Assembly (NCBI GenBank): GCA_963762615.1
Contig: CAVXLG010000006.1
Location: 186,001-250,000 of the forward strand
DNA from: PALSA-505 sp963762615
Lineage (GTDB): Bacteria > Actinomycetota > Actinomycetes > Streptosporangiales > Streptosporangiaceae
DNA length: 64,000 nt
Direction: 5' to 3'
Each line of letters opens with the position of its first letter. The first letter of the stretch is position 1. Below are positions 49,694-58,225 of this stretch, piece after piece. The notes beneath the pieces were generated by a model. The model was given only the letters and a program-made list of their open reading frames with translations, did no database searches and was not told the DNA's origin. A program made the translations under genes and the position numbers.

Positions 49694-50457
49694 GCACCGC
49701 CGGGCCGGCCGTCACGCATGCCGAACCGGTGATGGGCACGGTCGTCTCCCTCACCGTCGTGCCCGGGGATCTGCCGGCCGCGGCGGCGCGAGCCGCGATC
49801 GGAGCCGCCTGCCGGACGCTGCACCGAGCCGATGAGGTCTTCAGCACCTGGAACCCGGCGAGCCCGGTCAGCCGGCTGCGCCGCGGCGAGGCCACGCTGG
49901 ACATGATGCCCGCGGAGGTGGCCGAGGTACTCGCCCTGTGCCAGGCGGCCAGGACGGCCTCGGGAGGCTGGTTCGACCCGTGGGCGATGCCCGGCGGGGT
50001 CAACCCCACCGGCCTGGTGAAGGGGTGGGCGGTGGAACGGGCCGCCGACGGCCTCCGCCGGGCCGGAGCCGTCGCGGCGCTGGTCAACGGCGGCGGCGAC
50101 CTGGCCGCGTTCGGGTCGCCCAGCCCCGGGCAGAGCTGGCGGGCGGGCATCCGGCACCCGTGGCGGGCCGGCGCGCTGGCCTGCATCGTGCAGGTGCGGG
50201 CCGCGATAGCCACCTCGGCGAGCTACGAGCGCGGGGCGCACCTGCTCGACCCCGCCACCGGGCGGCCGGCGACCGGCGTCGCCTCGGCCACCGTCACCGG
50301 TCCCAGCCTGGCGACCGCCGATGCGCTGGCCACCGCGCTGGCTGTCGGAGGTGACGAGGCGCTGGCGACGGTGGGCGCGCTCGACGGTTACGAGGGCTAC
50401 CTGATCCGCGCGGACGGCAGCGAGGCAGATACCGGCGGCATCGAGTTCGTCTCGTGA
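49690..50457 (+). CDS. apbE: ApbE, FAD:protein FMN transferase
   Basis: Transfers FMN from FAD to a Thr of target proteins such as the FMN-binding protein just upstream. The 255-residue protein has EPVMGTVVSL at the start, ADEVFSTWNPASPVSRL, NPTGLVKGWAVERAADGLRR, VNGGGDLAAFG and TSASYERGAHLLDPATGRP, all ApbE hallmarks. No lipobox or signal peptide is evident, so it may act inside the cell or be exported otherwise. ATG 49690 overlaps the previous stop (ATGA). Confidence 0.93.
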   Translation: MSTAGPAVTHAEPVMGTVVSLTVVPGDLPAAAARAAIGAACRTLHRADEVFSTWNPASPVSRLRRGEATLDMMPAEVAEVLALCQAARTASGGWFDPWAMPGGVNPTGLVKGWAVERAADGLRRAGAVAALVNGGGDLAAFGSPSPGQSWRAGIRHPWRAGALACIVQVRAAIATSASYERGAHLLDPATGRPATGVASATVTGPSLATADALATALAVGGDEALATVGALDGYEGYLIRADGSEADTGGIEFVS

Positions 50458-50517
50458 CCGCGGCGCAGGGCCCGGGCAGCTGCCGGTGCCGAGCCTGCGG
50501 CGGGGAGCGCGCGAGCC

Positions 50518-50539
50518 CGCTGAGAGTCCGCTGAGAGTC
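50518..50539. repeat. 11-bp tandem repeat upstream of the MMPL gene
   Basis: CGCTGAGAGTC occurs twice in tandem, 41-62 bases before the MMPL start. TACCAT lies about nine bases before the ATG, which could be a -10 of a near-leaderless transcript. An operator role is possible but unproven. Confidence 0.4.
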
Positions 50540-50579
50540 GTTAGAGCCCCGTAACCTGAATCACGTACCATCGCCTCAC

Positions 50580-52994
50580 ATGCATGTCAACCCTATCTTC
50601 GGTGCCGTCGGGCGCTTTTGCGCCCGGTTCTGGTGGATCGTCATCCCGGCCTGGCTGATCGCCACGTTCGCCGCGACCGCGCTACTGCCGTCGCTGTCAA
50701 GTGTCACGCAGGGTGACAACACCAAGTTCCTGCCGGCCAACGCGCCGAGCATGCATGCCGCGACGCTGGCCGCGCCGTTCGGCACCAGCAACCTGCAGCC
50801 GGTCCCGGTGGTGGCCGCCCGCTCCGGCGGCCCGCTGACCGCCACGGACGTGACCGCGATCACCGGCCTGTCGTCCCAGTTCCGGCGCGTTCCCACGGTC
50901 ACCGAGGTGAAGGACCTCGGCCGCTCGCCGGACGGCCACGCCGAGCAGCTGGTGGTGCTGGCCAAGTTCAGCGGCAACCCGAACCACAGCACCGACCTGG
51001 TGAACGCGCTGCGATCCAAGATCACCCAGGCGCACCTGCCGCCCGGGCTGCAGGCGCACCTGGCCGGCGACCTCGCCGTCCAGGTGGACCAGCAGAAGGC
51101 GTCCGGCAACACCGGCAACCAGCTGGAAAGCCTGTCCGCCCTGTTCATCATCGTGCTGCTGGTGCTGATCTTCCGGTCGCTGTCGCTGGCGCTGATCACG
51201 CTGCTGCCGGCGGTCCTGGCGTTCTCGATCGCCGGCCCGCTGGTCGCGCTGGCCGGCGAGCACGGCCTCAAGGTCTCCCCCATCGCGCAGTTCCTGCTGA
51301 TCGTGCTGGTCCTCGGGGCCGGGACCGACTACGGGCTGTTCCTGGTGTTCCGGGTGCGCGAGGAACTGCGCCGCGGGCTGCCCCGGCACGATGCCATCGT
51401 CAGGGCGCTGACCAGGGTCGGCGAGTCGATCACGTTCTCGGCCGCGACGGTGATCGCCGCGCTGCTCACGCTGCTCGCCGCCACCTTCCCGTTCTACTCC
51501 CAGCTGGGCATCCCGCTGGCGATAGGGATCGGCGTCATGCTGATCGCGGCGCTGACCCTGCTGCCCGCGCTGCTGTCGTTCCGGCTGGCCTTCATCGAGC
51601 GCAAGAAGCGCGTGTTCGCGCGGATCTTCGGGCGGGAGAAGCTGATCCCGTGGAGCATCCAGTCCTCCGGCGGACCCGGCGTCTGGGGCCGGGTGGCCGG
51701 GCGCATCGTCCGGCACCCGGTGCCGACGCTGGCGATCGGGCTCGTGTTCTTCGGCCTGCTGGCGTTCGCCTCCACCGGCTACAAGGCCAGCGGGTTCGGC
51801 GGGACGACCACCGCGCCGTCGGGCAGTGACTCGGCCAAGGGCACCGCCCTGCTGGCCAAGTACTTCCCCCAGTCGTCGGCGAACCCGACCAACATCATCT
51901 TCAAGCTGCCCCGGCCCGCCTGGCAGGACCCGGCGGTGCTCGCGACCGCGGCCAGCAAGCTCCAGGCCACCGGCCTGTTCACCCAGGTCACCGGCCCGCT
52001 GAACCCGACGGGCACGGCGCTCACGCCGACCCAGTTCGCCGAGCTGCACGCGGCACTCGGCCCGGCCAACGCGTTGCCGCCGACGCCTCCGCCGGGGCTG
52101 AAGATCCCGGCGATCGGCTACCAGATCTACCGGGCCACCGCGAACTACATCAGCCCGGACGGGACGACGGTGCAGTACCAGACCGGCCTGAAGGCCGGCG
52201 ACCCGGGCGGCACGCGGGCCATGAACGCGGTCCCGTCGCTGCGCAGCGCCACCACGGCGGTGGCCCGGTCGATCGGCGCCACCGATTCCGGGGTGGGCGG
52301 CGAGGCGCCCGCCTTCTATGACATCAGCAGCATCTCCAACAGCGACCTGGTCCGGGTGATCCCGATCGCCATCGTGGTCATCGGCGTGCTGCTGGCCGTG
52401 GTGCTGCGCAGCCTGGTGGCGCCGCTGTACCTGATCGCCTCGGTGGCGATCTCCTACCTGGCGGCGCTCGGCCTGTCCGTCCTGCTCTTCATCGAGATCG
52501 GCGGCGAGGGCGGCCTGACGTTCTTCCTGCCGTTCCTGATGTTCATCTTCCTGCTCGCGCTGGGCGAGGATTACAACATCCTGGTCATGACGCGGATCCG
52601 GGAGGAGGCCAGGCAATACCGGCTGCGCGAGGCCGTCGTCCGGGCGGTGGGGGCCACCGGCACCACGGTCACCTCGGCCGGGCTGGTGCTCGCGGGGACG
52701 TTCGGGGTGCTCGTCGTGGTCGCGGGAAGCGGGCCGGGGGCCAGCTACGTCCGCGACATCGGCGTCGGCCTCGGCCTCGGCATCCTGATGGACACCTTCC
52801 TGGTCAGGACGCTGCTGGTGCCGTCCACCGTGGTGCTGCTCGGCCGGTGGAACTGGTGGCCGTCGCGGATGAGCCGTGCTCATGTCCATCCGGACGGCGA
52901 GTCGGTGCCGGAGCTGCTGACCGCGGATGACGTGCGGGGCCAGCCGGGGAACGGCCACCCCGAACGGCTGAAGGCGGCCGATCCGCCGTCCTGA
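50580..52994 (+). CDS. MMPL-family RND transporter
   Basis: An 804-residue inner-membrane transporter with the duplicated RND layout: helix 1 (FWWIVIPAWLIATFAATALL), a large extracytoplasmic loop, five helices, a second loop and five more helices. Proton-relay Asp/Tyr motifs occur in both halves: GAGTDYGLFLVFRVREELRR and GEDYNILVMTRIREEARQ. Relatives export lipids or drugs. It stands alone, with a strong hairpin just after the stop and no adjacent regulator. Confidence 0.92.
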   Translation: MHVNPIFGAVGRFCARFWWIVIPAWLIATFAATALLPSLSSVTQGDNTKFLPANAPSMHAATLAAPFGTSNLQPVPVVAARSGGPLTATDVTAITGLSSQFRRVPTVTEVKDLGRSPDGHAEQLVVLAKFSGNPNHSTDLVNALRSKITQAHLPPGLQAHLAGDLAVQVDQQKASGNTGNQLESLSALFIIVLLVLIFRSLSLALITLLPAVLAFSIAGPLVALAGEHGLKVSPIAQFLLIVLVLGAGTDYGLFLVFRVREELRRGLPRHDAIVRALTRVGESITFSAATVIAALLTLLAATFPFYSQLGIPLAIGIGVMLIAALTLLPALLSFRLAFIERKKRVFARIFGREKLIPWSIQSSGGPGVWGRVAGRIVRHPVPTLAIGLVFFGLLAFASTGYKASGFGGTTTAPSGSDSAKGTALLAKYFPQSSANPTNIIFKLPRPAWQDPAVLATAASKLQATGLFTQVTGPLNPTGTALTPTQFAELHAALGPANALPPTPPPGLKIPAIGYQIYRATANYISPDGTTVQYQTGLKAGDPGGTRAMNAVPSLRSATTAVARSIGATDSGVGGEAPAFYDISSISNSDLVRVIPIAIVVIGVLLAVVLRSLVAPLYLIASVAISYLAALGLSVLLFIEIGGEGGLTFFLPFLMFIFLLALGEDYNILVMTRIREEARQYRLREAVVRAVGATGTTVTSAGLVLAGTFGVLVVVAGSGPGASYVRDIGVGLGLGILMDTFLVRTLLVPSTVVLLGRWNWWPSRMSRAHVHPDGESVPELLTADDVRGQPGNGHPERLKAADPPS

Positions 52995-52999
52995 TCCGC

Positions 53000-53056
53000 T
53001 GGCCCGGCGTGCCGGCGAGGGCATCCGGATCTGCTGCCTGGCACGCCGCGGGGCCA
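53000..53056 (+). terminator. Hairpin after the MMPL gene
   Basis: TGGCCC + GGCGTGCC (53000-53013) pairs with GGCACGCC + GGGCCA (53040-53056), a 14-base-pair stem with a three-base bulge and a 26-base loop, starting six bases after the stop. There is no U-tract, as is common for actinobacterial terminators. Confidence 0.55.
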
Positions 53057-53198
53057 GCCCACCACGATGACGGGACCTGCCTGGCTGGCAGGCGGGCCCC
53101 CAGATCCGTAACCCCGGGACCGGCGGCGTGGTCCCGCCGCCAGCGCGGGCCAGGCCGGCCCCTCGGGGTTGCGCGCGGTGAAGCTCCTGGCTGGGCGT

Positions 53199-53214
53199 GT
53201 AACATCTGGGTTAC
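53199..53214. promoter_or_regulatory. Palindromic operator-like site GTAAC-N6-GTTAC
   Basis: GTAAC (53199-53203) and GTTAC (53210-53214) form a perfect inverted repeat about 24 bases before the alpha/beta-hydrolase start. The form resembles TetR- or GntR-type operators. No regulator gene is next to it; the site lies in a locally AT-richer stretch. Confidence 0.4.
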
Positions 53215-53237
53215 CCACTGGTAGGGAGGACGCCGTG

Positions 53238-54074
53238 ATGCTGGCCTACACCCGCGCGGGATCGGGCCCGCCGCTGCTGCTGATGCACGGCGTCGGGCAC
53301 CGGCGCCAGGCCTGGGACGCGGTGCTGGACCGGCTGACGCCGTACCGCGACGTGATCGCCGTCGACCTGCCCGGCCACGGCGAGTCGCCGCCGCTGGACA
53401 CCGCCGGCCGGCCGGCGATCGAGGCGCTCGCCGGCGACCTGATGGGATTTCTTGATCAGCTCGGGCTTGACCGCCCGCACGTGGCGGGGAACTCGCTGGG
53501 CGGCCGGCTGGCGCTGGAGGCCGGCGCGGCCGGCCGTGCGGCCAGCGTCACGGCCCTGTCCCCGGCGGGGTTCTGGCGCAGTAACCGCGAGCTCGGCTAC
53601 GCCAAGAGCGTCTTCCGGGCCATGGAGATCCTGGGCGCGCGGCTCGAGCCGGCGGCGCCCAGGCTGGCCAGCAGCACGGCCGGCCGCGCCGTCCTGTACT
53701 CCACCGTCGTGCGCCGGCCGTCCCGGATGAGCCGGGAACAGGCCACCGGCGACATGGCGGCGTTCATGGCGGCCGGCCCGGCGCTGAACGCCATCCTGGC
53801 CGAAGCCACTCCCTTCGAAGGGCAGATCCCCGACGGCGTGCCCGTCACCATCGCGTGGGGCCGCCATGACCGGCTGCTGCCGCGGCGCCAGGCGCTGGTC
53901 GCGCGGGATCGCCTGCCGCAGGCCAGGTTCGTGCTGCTGCCCGGCTGCGGGCACGTGCCGATGACCGACGACCCGGCGCTGGTGGCCGATGTCCTGCTCG
54001 CCGGCAGCTCGCGGGACGCGCTGCCGGGCCAGGACCGGGCTAGCGCGCTGCCGGACGCCGCGCCGTCACCGTGA
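53238..54074 (+). CDS. Alpha/beta hydrolase
   Basis: A 278-residue alpha/beta-hydrolase fold enzyme. The oxyanion motif is LLMHGVGHRR, the nucleophile elbow GNSLGGRLALE (Ser), the acid in IAWGRHDRLLP and the His in PGCGHVPMTDDP. Substrate unknown. ATG 53238 (or GTG 53235) follows GGGAGGACGCC. Its 3' end overlaps the convergent ridA-like gene by 35 bases. Confidence 0.9.
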   Translation: MLAYTRAGSGPPLLLMHGVGHRRQAWDAVLDRLTPYRDVIAVDLPGHGESPPLDTAGRPAIEALAGDLMGFLDQLGLDRPHVAGNSLGGRLALEAGAAGRAASVTALSPAGFWRSNRELGYAKSVFRAMEILGARLEPAAPRLASSTAGRAVLYSTVVRRPSRMSREQATGDMAAFMAAGPALNAILAEATPFEGQIPDGVPVTIAWGRHDRLLPRRQALVARDRLPQARFVLLPGCGHVPMTDDPALVADVLLAGSSRDALPGQDRASALPDAAPSP

Positions 54075-54402
54075 TCTCGACGAGGGCGCCCGCGAGCAGC
54101 GCCGCGCCGACGGTGGTCCGGACCGGCCGGGGCTCGCGGAAGTGCTGCTCGTACACGGCGTTGAAGCGCTGGAACGCGGAGACATCCGAGAGATGGACCA
54201 GGCACGATATGACGTCGTCGAGCGTGCAGCCCGCCTCGCCGAGCAAGGTCGCGGCCTTGCGCAGCGCGTTGCGGACCTGATCCTCGATCGTCTCGCCCTC
54301 GCCGGTCTGGCCCGCCAGGAACACCCAGTCGCCCACGGCGAGACCCGGCGAGTACGGGCCGCCCGGCGGCGCCGACTGCGACGTGATGAGGGTCCTGTCC
54401 AT
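54040..54402 (-). CDS. RidA-family protein
   Basis: A 120-residue RidA/YjgF/UK114 homologue: SAPPGGPYSPGLAVGDWVFLAGQTG, NALRKAATLLGEAGCTLDDVI and the terminal GALVEITVTARRP. Canonical RidA hydrolyses reactive imine/enamine intermediates and uses an Arg in a CEVRVTVA-like region; here the equivalent region reads AALLAGALVEI, so the catalytic Arg may be missing and another role is possible. Its ATG shares one base with the ArsR stop (TGATG). Confidence 0.82.
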   Translation of the reverse strand: MDRTLITSQSAPPGGPYSPGLAVGDWVFLAGQTGEGETIEDQVRNALRKAATLLGEAGCTLDDVISCLVHLSDVSAFQRFNAVYEQHFREPRPVRTTVGAALLAGALVEITVTARRPAAR

Positions 54403-54704
54403 CACAGCTCCTCTGCGATCTTGTGCTTGAGATCCGCGAGAGCGACCTCGTCGCGCTTGTAGAAGGTCCACTGGCCGATGCGCTTGGCGGTGACCAGGCC
54501 GGCCCGCGCCAGCGCCTGCAGGTGCGCGGTCGCCGTCGGCTGGGCTACGCCGAGCTTACGGGCGATGAACACCACGCACACGCCGTCCTCGATCAGGTCG
54601 CCGTCGCGCTGCGGCGGGAAGTGCGCCCGGGGATCCTTCAGCCAGTGCAGCACCTGGAGCCGTCGCTGGCTGGCCACGGCGGCAAGAACGGCGCTGTCAA
54701 GCAA
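54402..54704 (-). CDS. ArsR-type winged-helix regulator
   Basis: A 100-residue helix-turn-helix protein: VLAAVASQRRLQVLHWLKDP, RKLGVAQPTATAHLQALARA (recognition helix) and AKRIGQWTFYKRDEVAL (wing). No arsenic-type Cys pair is obvious. There is no ATG or GTG at the fold start; TTG 54704, eight bases inside the end of the phzF-like gene and preceded by GGGGAA, fits the family. It probably controls its own operon through the AT-rich promoter before the phzF-like gene. Confidence 0.8.
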   Translation of the reverse strand: MLDSAVLAAVASQRRLQVLHWLKDPRAHFPPQRDGDLIEDGVCVVFIARKLGVAQPTATAHLQALARAGLVTAKRIGQWTFYKRDEVALADLKHKIAEEL

Positions 54705-55587
54705 GGAGTTCCCCGTGCGCGACGATGACCGCCGAGCCGCCCACCTCCACCATGGTGACCCGGCCACCTTCTGCCTGCGCCCGGGCGAGCAGCGTGGACG
54801 GCCGGCCGATCTCCTCTCCCTGGCGGATCTCGATCTGCTGGCCGAAGGCGATCTGGTCGTGCCGGGCCAGGTGCACGGCCAGCGGGCCGGCCGCCGAACC
54901 GGTCGCCGGATCCTCGGCGACGCCGAGCGCGGGCACGAAGTACCGTGTCTTCCACCGCGTACCCGAGCCGGCGAAGCAGCTGACTCCGATGCCCGGCAGC
55001 TGGCCGAGCGCGGTGACGTCAGGCCGCAGGCGGCTGACCGCTTCCTCGCTGTCGAGCGCCACGTAGACGTGCCGCGGCCCGTTGCGGTACGCCTCGACCG
55101 GCAGCTGCGAGGACTGCACCCCGATGGCGGCGAGAAGCTCGGCCGCCCGGTCGTACGGTTCCCAGGCTGGCACCGGCTGCCGCATCCAGCCCGGCAGGCC
55201 GGGCACCCGGCCCAGGCCGGGCACCCGGCCCAGGCCAGGCGATTGCGGCGGAGCCTGGCCGTCCCCGGCGGCGAACTGCACCCTGATGACGCCCGCACCG
55301 GTCTCCAGTTCGATCACGTCCAGGCCGCGCTGCCCGCAGAGCACGAAAGCGGTCCCGAGCGTCGGGTGGCCGGCGAACGGAAGCTCGGCCGACGGGGTGA
55401 AGATCCGGATTCGCGCGTCACCGCCTTCCTCGGGTGGCAGCACGAACACCGTCTCGGACAGGTTCATCTCGCGGGCCACCTGCTGCATCCGGCCAGGCGC
55501 GAGCCCTTCCGCGCCGGTGAGGACGGCCAGCGGGTTGCCCTCGAGCGGGGTGCCGGTGAAGACGTCCACGATCACGTACTGTCGCAT
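54697..55587 (-). CDS. PhzF-family isomerase/epimerase
   Basis: A 296-residue protein of the PhzF fold, two diaminopimelate-epimerase-like halves: IVDVFTGTPLEGNPLAVLTG, AREMNLSETVFVLPPEEGG with the catalytic-type Glu, FTPSAELPFAGHPTLGTAF, and DPATGSAAGPLAVHLARHDQ. A short LGRVPGLGRVPGLPG repeat interrupts the first half. Real phenazine synthesis is unlikely without other phz genes. First gene of an operon with ArsR and RidA proteins. Confidence 0.9.
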   Translation of the reverse strand: MRQYVIVDVFTGTPLEGNPLAVLTGAEGLAPGRMQQVAREMNLSETVFVLPPEEGGDARIRIFTPSAELPFAGHPTLGTAFVLCGQRGLDVIELETGAGVIRVQFAAGDGQAPPQSPGLGRVPGLGRVPGLPGWMRQPVPAWEPYDRAAELLAAIGVQSSQLPVEAYRNGPRHVYVALDSEEAVSRLRPDVTALGQLPGIGVSCFAGSGTRWKTRYFVPALGVAEDPATGSAAGPLAVHLARHDQIAFGQQIEIRQGEEIGRPSTLLARAQAEGGRVTMVEVGGSAVIVAHGELLA

Positions 55588-55623
55588 AGAGCAAAAGCTA
55601 TATTGCTAAATACCTATGCACAA
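55588..55623 (-). promoter_or_regulatory. AT-rich promoter of the phzF-like operon, possibly leaderless
   Basis: On the minus strand TATAGC (55597-55602) ends nine bases before the phzF-like ATG, and no ribosome site lies between, suggesting a leaderless or near-leaderless transcript. TTGTGC (55618-55623) is a -35 candidate with short 15-base spacing. AGC-TATATT-GCT (55596-55607) is an imperfect inverted repeat that could bind the ArsR protein. Confidence 0.4.
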
Positions 55624-55689
55624 CCCTGGCGCCCGCCGCTGCCGGCATCCTGCTACCTTGGACAGTCGCCGCGAGCCGCTGGAGGGTAG

Positions 55690-56178
55690 ATGGCGTCGGT
55701 CACGTTCACCGATACGCAGACCTGGTACGCCGGGCTGGCCACCATGTACGGGGCCGCTGGCGCGCTGATCACCGGCCCGTCGGGCGGGATGCTGCTGGTC
55801 AAGCCCAACTACCGGGACCACTGGTCGGTGCCCGGCGGCGTCCTCGAGCACGGTGAGCCGCCGCATGCCGGCTGCGCCCGCGAGGTCGAGGAGGAAACCG
55901 GCCTGAAGATCACGCCCGTGCGGCTGCTCGTCGTGGACTGGCTGCCGCCGGACCGCGAGCGTCCCAGGCCGTTCGTGTACTTCATGTTCGACGGGGGCGA
56001 GGTCGGGCCGGACACCAGCATCCGGCTGCAGGCAGAGGAACTGGACGACTACCGGTTCGCCGGCGCCGACGAGCTCAGTAGCTACGTTCCGCCCCTGCTG
56101 GAGGCGCGGTACTCGGCCGCGCTGCAGGCCCGCGCCACCGGCGCCGCCGTCTACCTGCCGTCCCAGCCAGCAGGATAG
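55690..56178 (+). CDS. NUDIX hydrolase
   Basis: A 162-residue nucleoside-diphosphate-linked hydrolase with a perfect Nudix box spread over GGVLEHGEPPHAGC and AREVEEETGLK (G-x5-E-x7-REVxEExG). Substrate unknown. ATG 55690 follows GGAGGGTAG. Divergent from the phzF-like operon, sharing the 102-base region between them. Confidence 0.92.
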   Translation: MASVTFTDTQTWYAGLATMYGAAGALITGPSGGMLLVKPNYRDHWSVPGGVLEHGEPPHAGCAREVEEETGLKITPVRLLVVDWLPPDRERPRPFVYFMFDGGEVGPDTSIRLQAEELDDYRFAGADELSSYVPPLLEARYSAALQARATGAAVYLPSQPAG

Positions 56179-56242
56179 GCCGCAGCGGCGCGCCGGGGAC
56201 GTCCGCTCGCCAGCTGGCAGTCGGCGTGGAACCGACCGTGAC

Positions 56243-56758
56243 CTACCAGTGTTCCCGGTGGACCACTTCTTCGAAGGGCCGGCGGTCGGGCTGCTTGATC
56301 GGGGCGAGGGGGCGGGCTGCGGGGTAGCCGAGCGAGATGAGGTAGCCGCACTGCTTGCCGGCCGGAAATCCGAGGATCCGGCGCGCGAGGTCCTGGTCTC
56401 CCACGGAGGAGTGGCAGCTGCCGATGCCGAGGTCGGCGGCCGCGATCATGATGCTCATCGTGGCCTGGCCGAGGTCGTAGTTCAGCCGGGCGCGATGCCG
56501 GTCGTCTTCCGGCTGCGGGGAGACCAGCGCGATGGTGGCCGCCGACCCGGCCACGTGCCCGGCGCCGCGCCAGACCCCGGACAGCTGGGCCAGCCGCTCG
56601 CGCTCGGTGACCGTGATGAAGTCCCACGGCTGCGAGTTCTGCGATGACGGGGAGCGGCGGCCGGCTTCGAGGAGCTGGTCAAGGTGCCCGGCGGCGATCG
56701 GCAGGCCGGCGTACGCCCGGACGTCGCGCCGCACGGTGATCGCATCCCAGGTATCCAC
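56243..56758 (-). CDS. Nitroreductase-family flavoprotein
   Basis: A 171-residue FMN-dependent oxidoreductase: ITVRRDVRAYAGLPIAAGHL, SPSSQNSQPWDFITVTERER (FMN phosphate binding), ATMSIMIAAADLGIGSCHSS and the terminal GYLISLGYPAARPL. Substrate unknown. GTG 56758 follows a GGGTGAG stretch. Confidence 0.88.
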   Translation of the reverse strand: MDTWDAITVRRDVRAYAGLPIAAGHLDQLLEAGRRSPSSQNSQPWDFITVTERERLAQLSGVWRGAGHVAGSAATIALVSPQPEDDRHRARLNYDLGQATMSIMIAAADLGIGSCHSSVGDQDLARRILGFPAGKQCGYLISLGYPAARPLAPIKQPDRRPFEEVVHREHW

Positions 56759-56816
56759 GGGCTCACCCTACCCAGCCTCTCCAGCCGGCGCCCGGCGGCG
56801 GCCGGGACACCCGCGG

Positions 56817-57347
56817 TCAGCCGGAAAAGGAGAATCCGCCCGGGCAGCCGTTGCGCTCGGCGATGAGCCCGGCAACCGTGGCGATCGCGATCTCGGCCGG
56901 CGCCCTGGATCCGATGTTCAGGCCGATCGGCCGGTGCACGCGGGCGATGTCGGCGGCGGGAACGCCCAGCGCGGTCAGCGCCGGTATGTGCGGGGCAGGG
57001 TGGCGGGGGCTGCCCATGACCCCGACCCAGTTCACCTCGCCGGCCAGGACGTCGCGCAGCATGACGCCGAGTTCGGGCCGGTGGTGGTCGGTGACGACCA
57101 CGTCGGCGGCGGGGTCGGAGCACTCGGCGAAGCTGGCCGCCAGCTTCACGCCGGCCGGGGAGCCGGCCGAAGCACGGTCGGCGTCGGGCTCGAGCAGCAC
57201 CGGGCGGTATCCCACGTCGCTGCCGTACCGGAGCAGGTAGTCGGCGACCGGGGAGGCGAACACGGCGACGAGCGTGCGGGCGCCGGGCGACGCGGGCGCG
57301 CGGCCGTGCGCGACCTCGCACTGGGGGTCAGCGTGCTGATCGGTCAT
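56817..57347 (-). CDS. XdhC/CoxI-like Rossmann protein
   Basis: A 176-residue protein matching the C-terminal Rossmann domain of XdhC/CoxF-type maturation factors: VAVFASPVADYLLRYGSDVG, DVVVTDHHRPELGVMLRDVL, NWVGVMGSPRHPAPHIPALT and HRPIGLNIGSRAPAEIAIAT. The N-terminal XdhC domain with its Cys is absent. Relatives insert molybdenum cofactor into hydroxylases, but no xanthine or CO dehydrogenase gene is in view. Confidence 0.85.
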   Translation of the reverse strand: MTDQHADPQCEVAHGRAPASPGARTLVAVFASPVADYLLRYGSDVGYRPVLLEPDADRASAGSPAGVKLAASFAECSDPAADVVVTDHHRPELGVMLRDVLAGEVNWVGVMGSPRHPAPHIPALTALGVPAADIARVHRPIGLNIGSRAPAEIAIATVAGLIAERNGCPGGFSFSG

Positions 57348-57461
57348 GGCTACGAGCTTGCCACGGCCGGCGCCGGGCGGCTACGGCTCAGTCCGGTACC
57401 CGGCGGTCCTCGCGAAGATCGTGACCACCCCCGGCGTGCTGGCCGCGGGCCGCGACCGGGC

Positions 57462-58205
57462 TCAGGCGAGGCCGAGCAGGGACTCGATGCCGACCGTGAG
57501 CCCGGGCGGCAGCGAGGCGACACGGCGCACGCCGAGCAGCACCCCGGGCATGAATGACGCGCGGTCGAGCGAGTCGTGCCTGATGGTCAGGATCTCGCCG
57601 TGCCCGCCGAGCAGCACCTCCTGGTGAGCCACCAGGCCGGCCAGCCGGACCGCGTGCACGTGCACGTCGCCGACCACCGCGCCGCGCGCGCCGGCCACCT
57701 CGGTCACCGTGGAATCCGGCGGCGCACCCAGGCCGGCCGAGGCTCTGGCCGCGCCGATCAGCGAGGCGGTGCGCAGCGCGGTTCCCGACGGGGCGTCGGC
57801 CTTGCCCGCGTGGTGCAGCTCCACGACCTCGGCCGACTCGAAGAACCGCGCGGCCTGCTCGGCGAAGGCCATCATCAGGACGGCACCGACGGAGAAATTC
57901 GGGGCGATGAGGACCCGGGCGTCCGGCCCGCCGTCAAGCCACTGCCTGACCTGGCTGAGCCGGGCCTCGTCGAAGCCGGACGTGCCCACCACGCAGTTCA
58001 GCCCGCGGTCGATGCACCACCGCAGGTTGTCCATGACGGCCGACGGGTGCGTGAAATCCACGACCACGTCACAGCCGGCCAGTGCTTGCCGGTCGTCGCC
58101 GGCATCCACCGCGGCCGACACGGTCATGTCGTCGGCCGCGCTGATCGCGCGGCTGACCTCTGATCCCATCCGGCCCTTGCTGCCGAGCACGCCGACACTG
58201 ATCAT
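57462..58205 (-). CDS. dapB: 4-hydroxy-tetrahydrodipicolinate reductase
   Basis: NAD(P)H-dependent step of the lysine/meso-DAP pathway, supplying DAP used by MurE. The 247-residue protein has GVLGSKGRMGSEV (cofactor loop), VDFTHPSAVMDNL, the catalytic VELHHAGKADAPSGTALRTA and SFMPGVLLGVRRV. ATG 58205 follows GGAGGGCACG, 20 bases after the M16 peptidase stop, so the two are co-transcribed. Confidence 0.95.
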   Translation of the reverse strand: MISVGVLGSKGRMGSEVSRAISAADDMTVSAAVDAGDDRQALAGCDVVVDFTHPSAVMDNLRWCIDRGLNCVVGTSGFDEARLSQVRQWLDGGPDARVLIAPNFSVGAVLMMAFAEQAARFFESAEVVELHHAGKADAPSGTALRTASLIGAARASAGLGAPPDSTVTEVAGARGAVVGDVHVHAVRLAGLVAHQEVLLGGHGEILTIRHDSLDRASFMPGVLLGVRRVASLPPGLTVGIESLLGLA

Positions 58206-58225
58206 CGTGCCCTCCGTGGGTCCTG

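Noticed and set aside
54697..55587. Phenazine biosynthesis cluster
   Set aside because: Only a PhzF-fold protein is present; no other phz genes are in the window.
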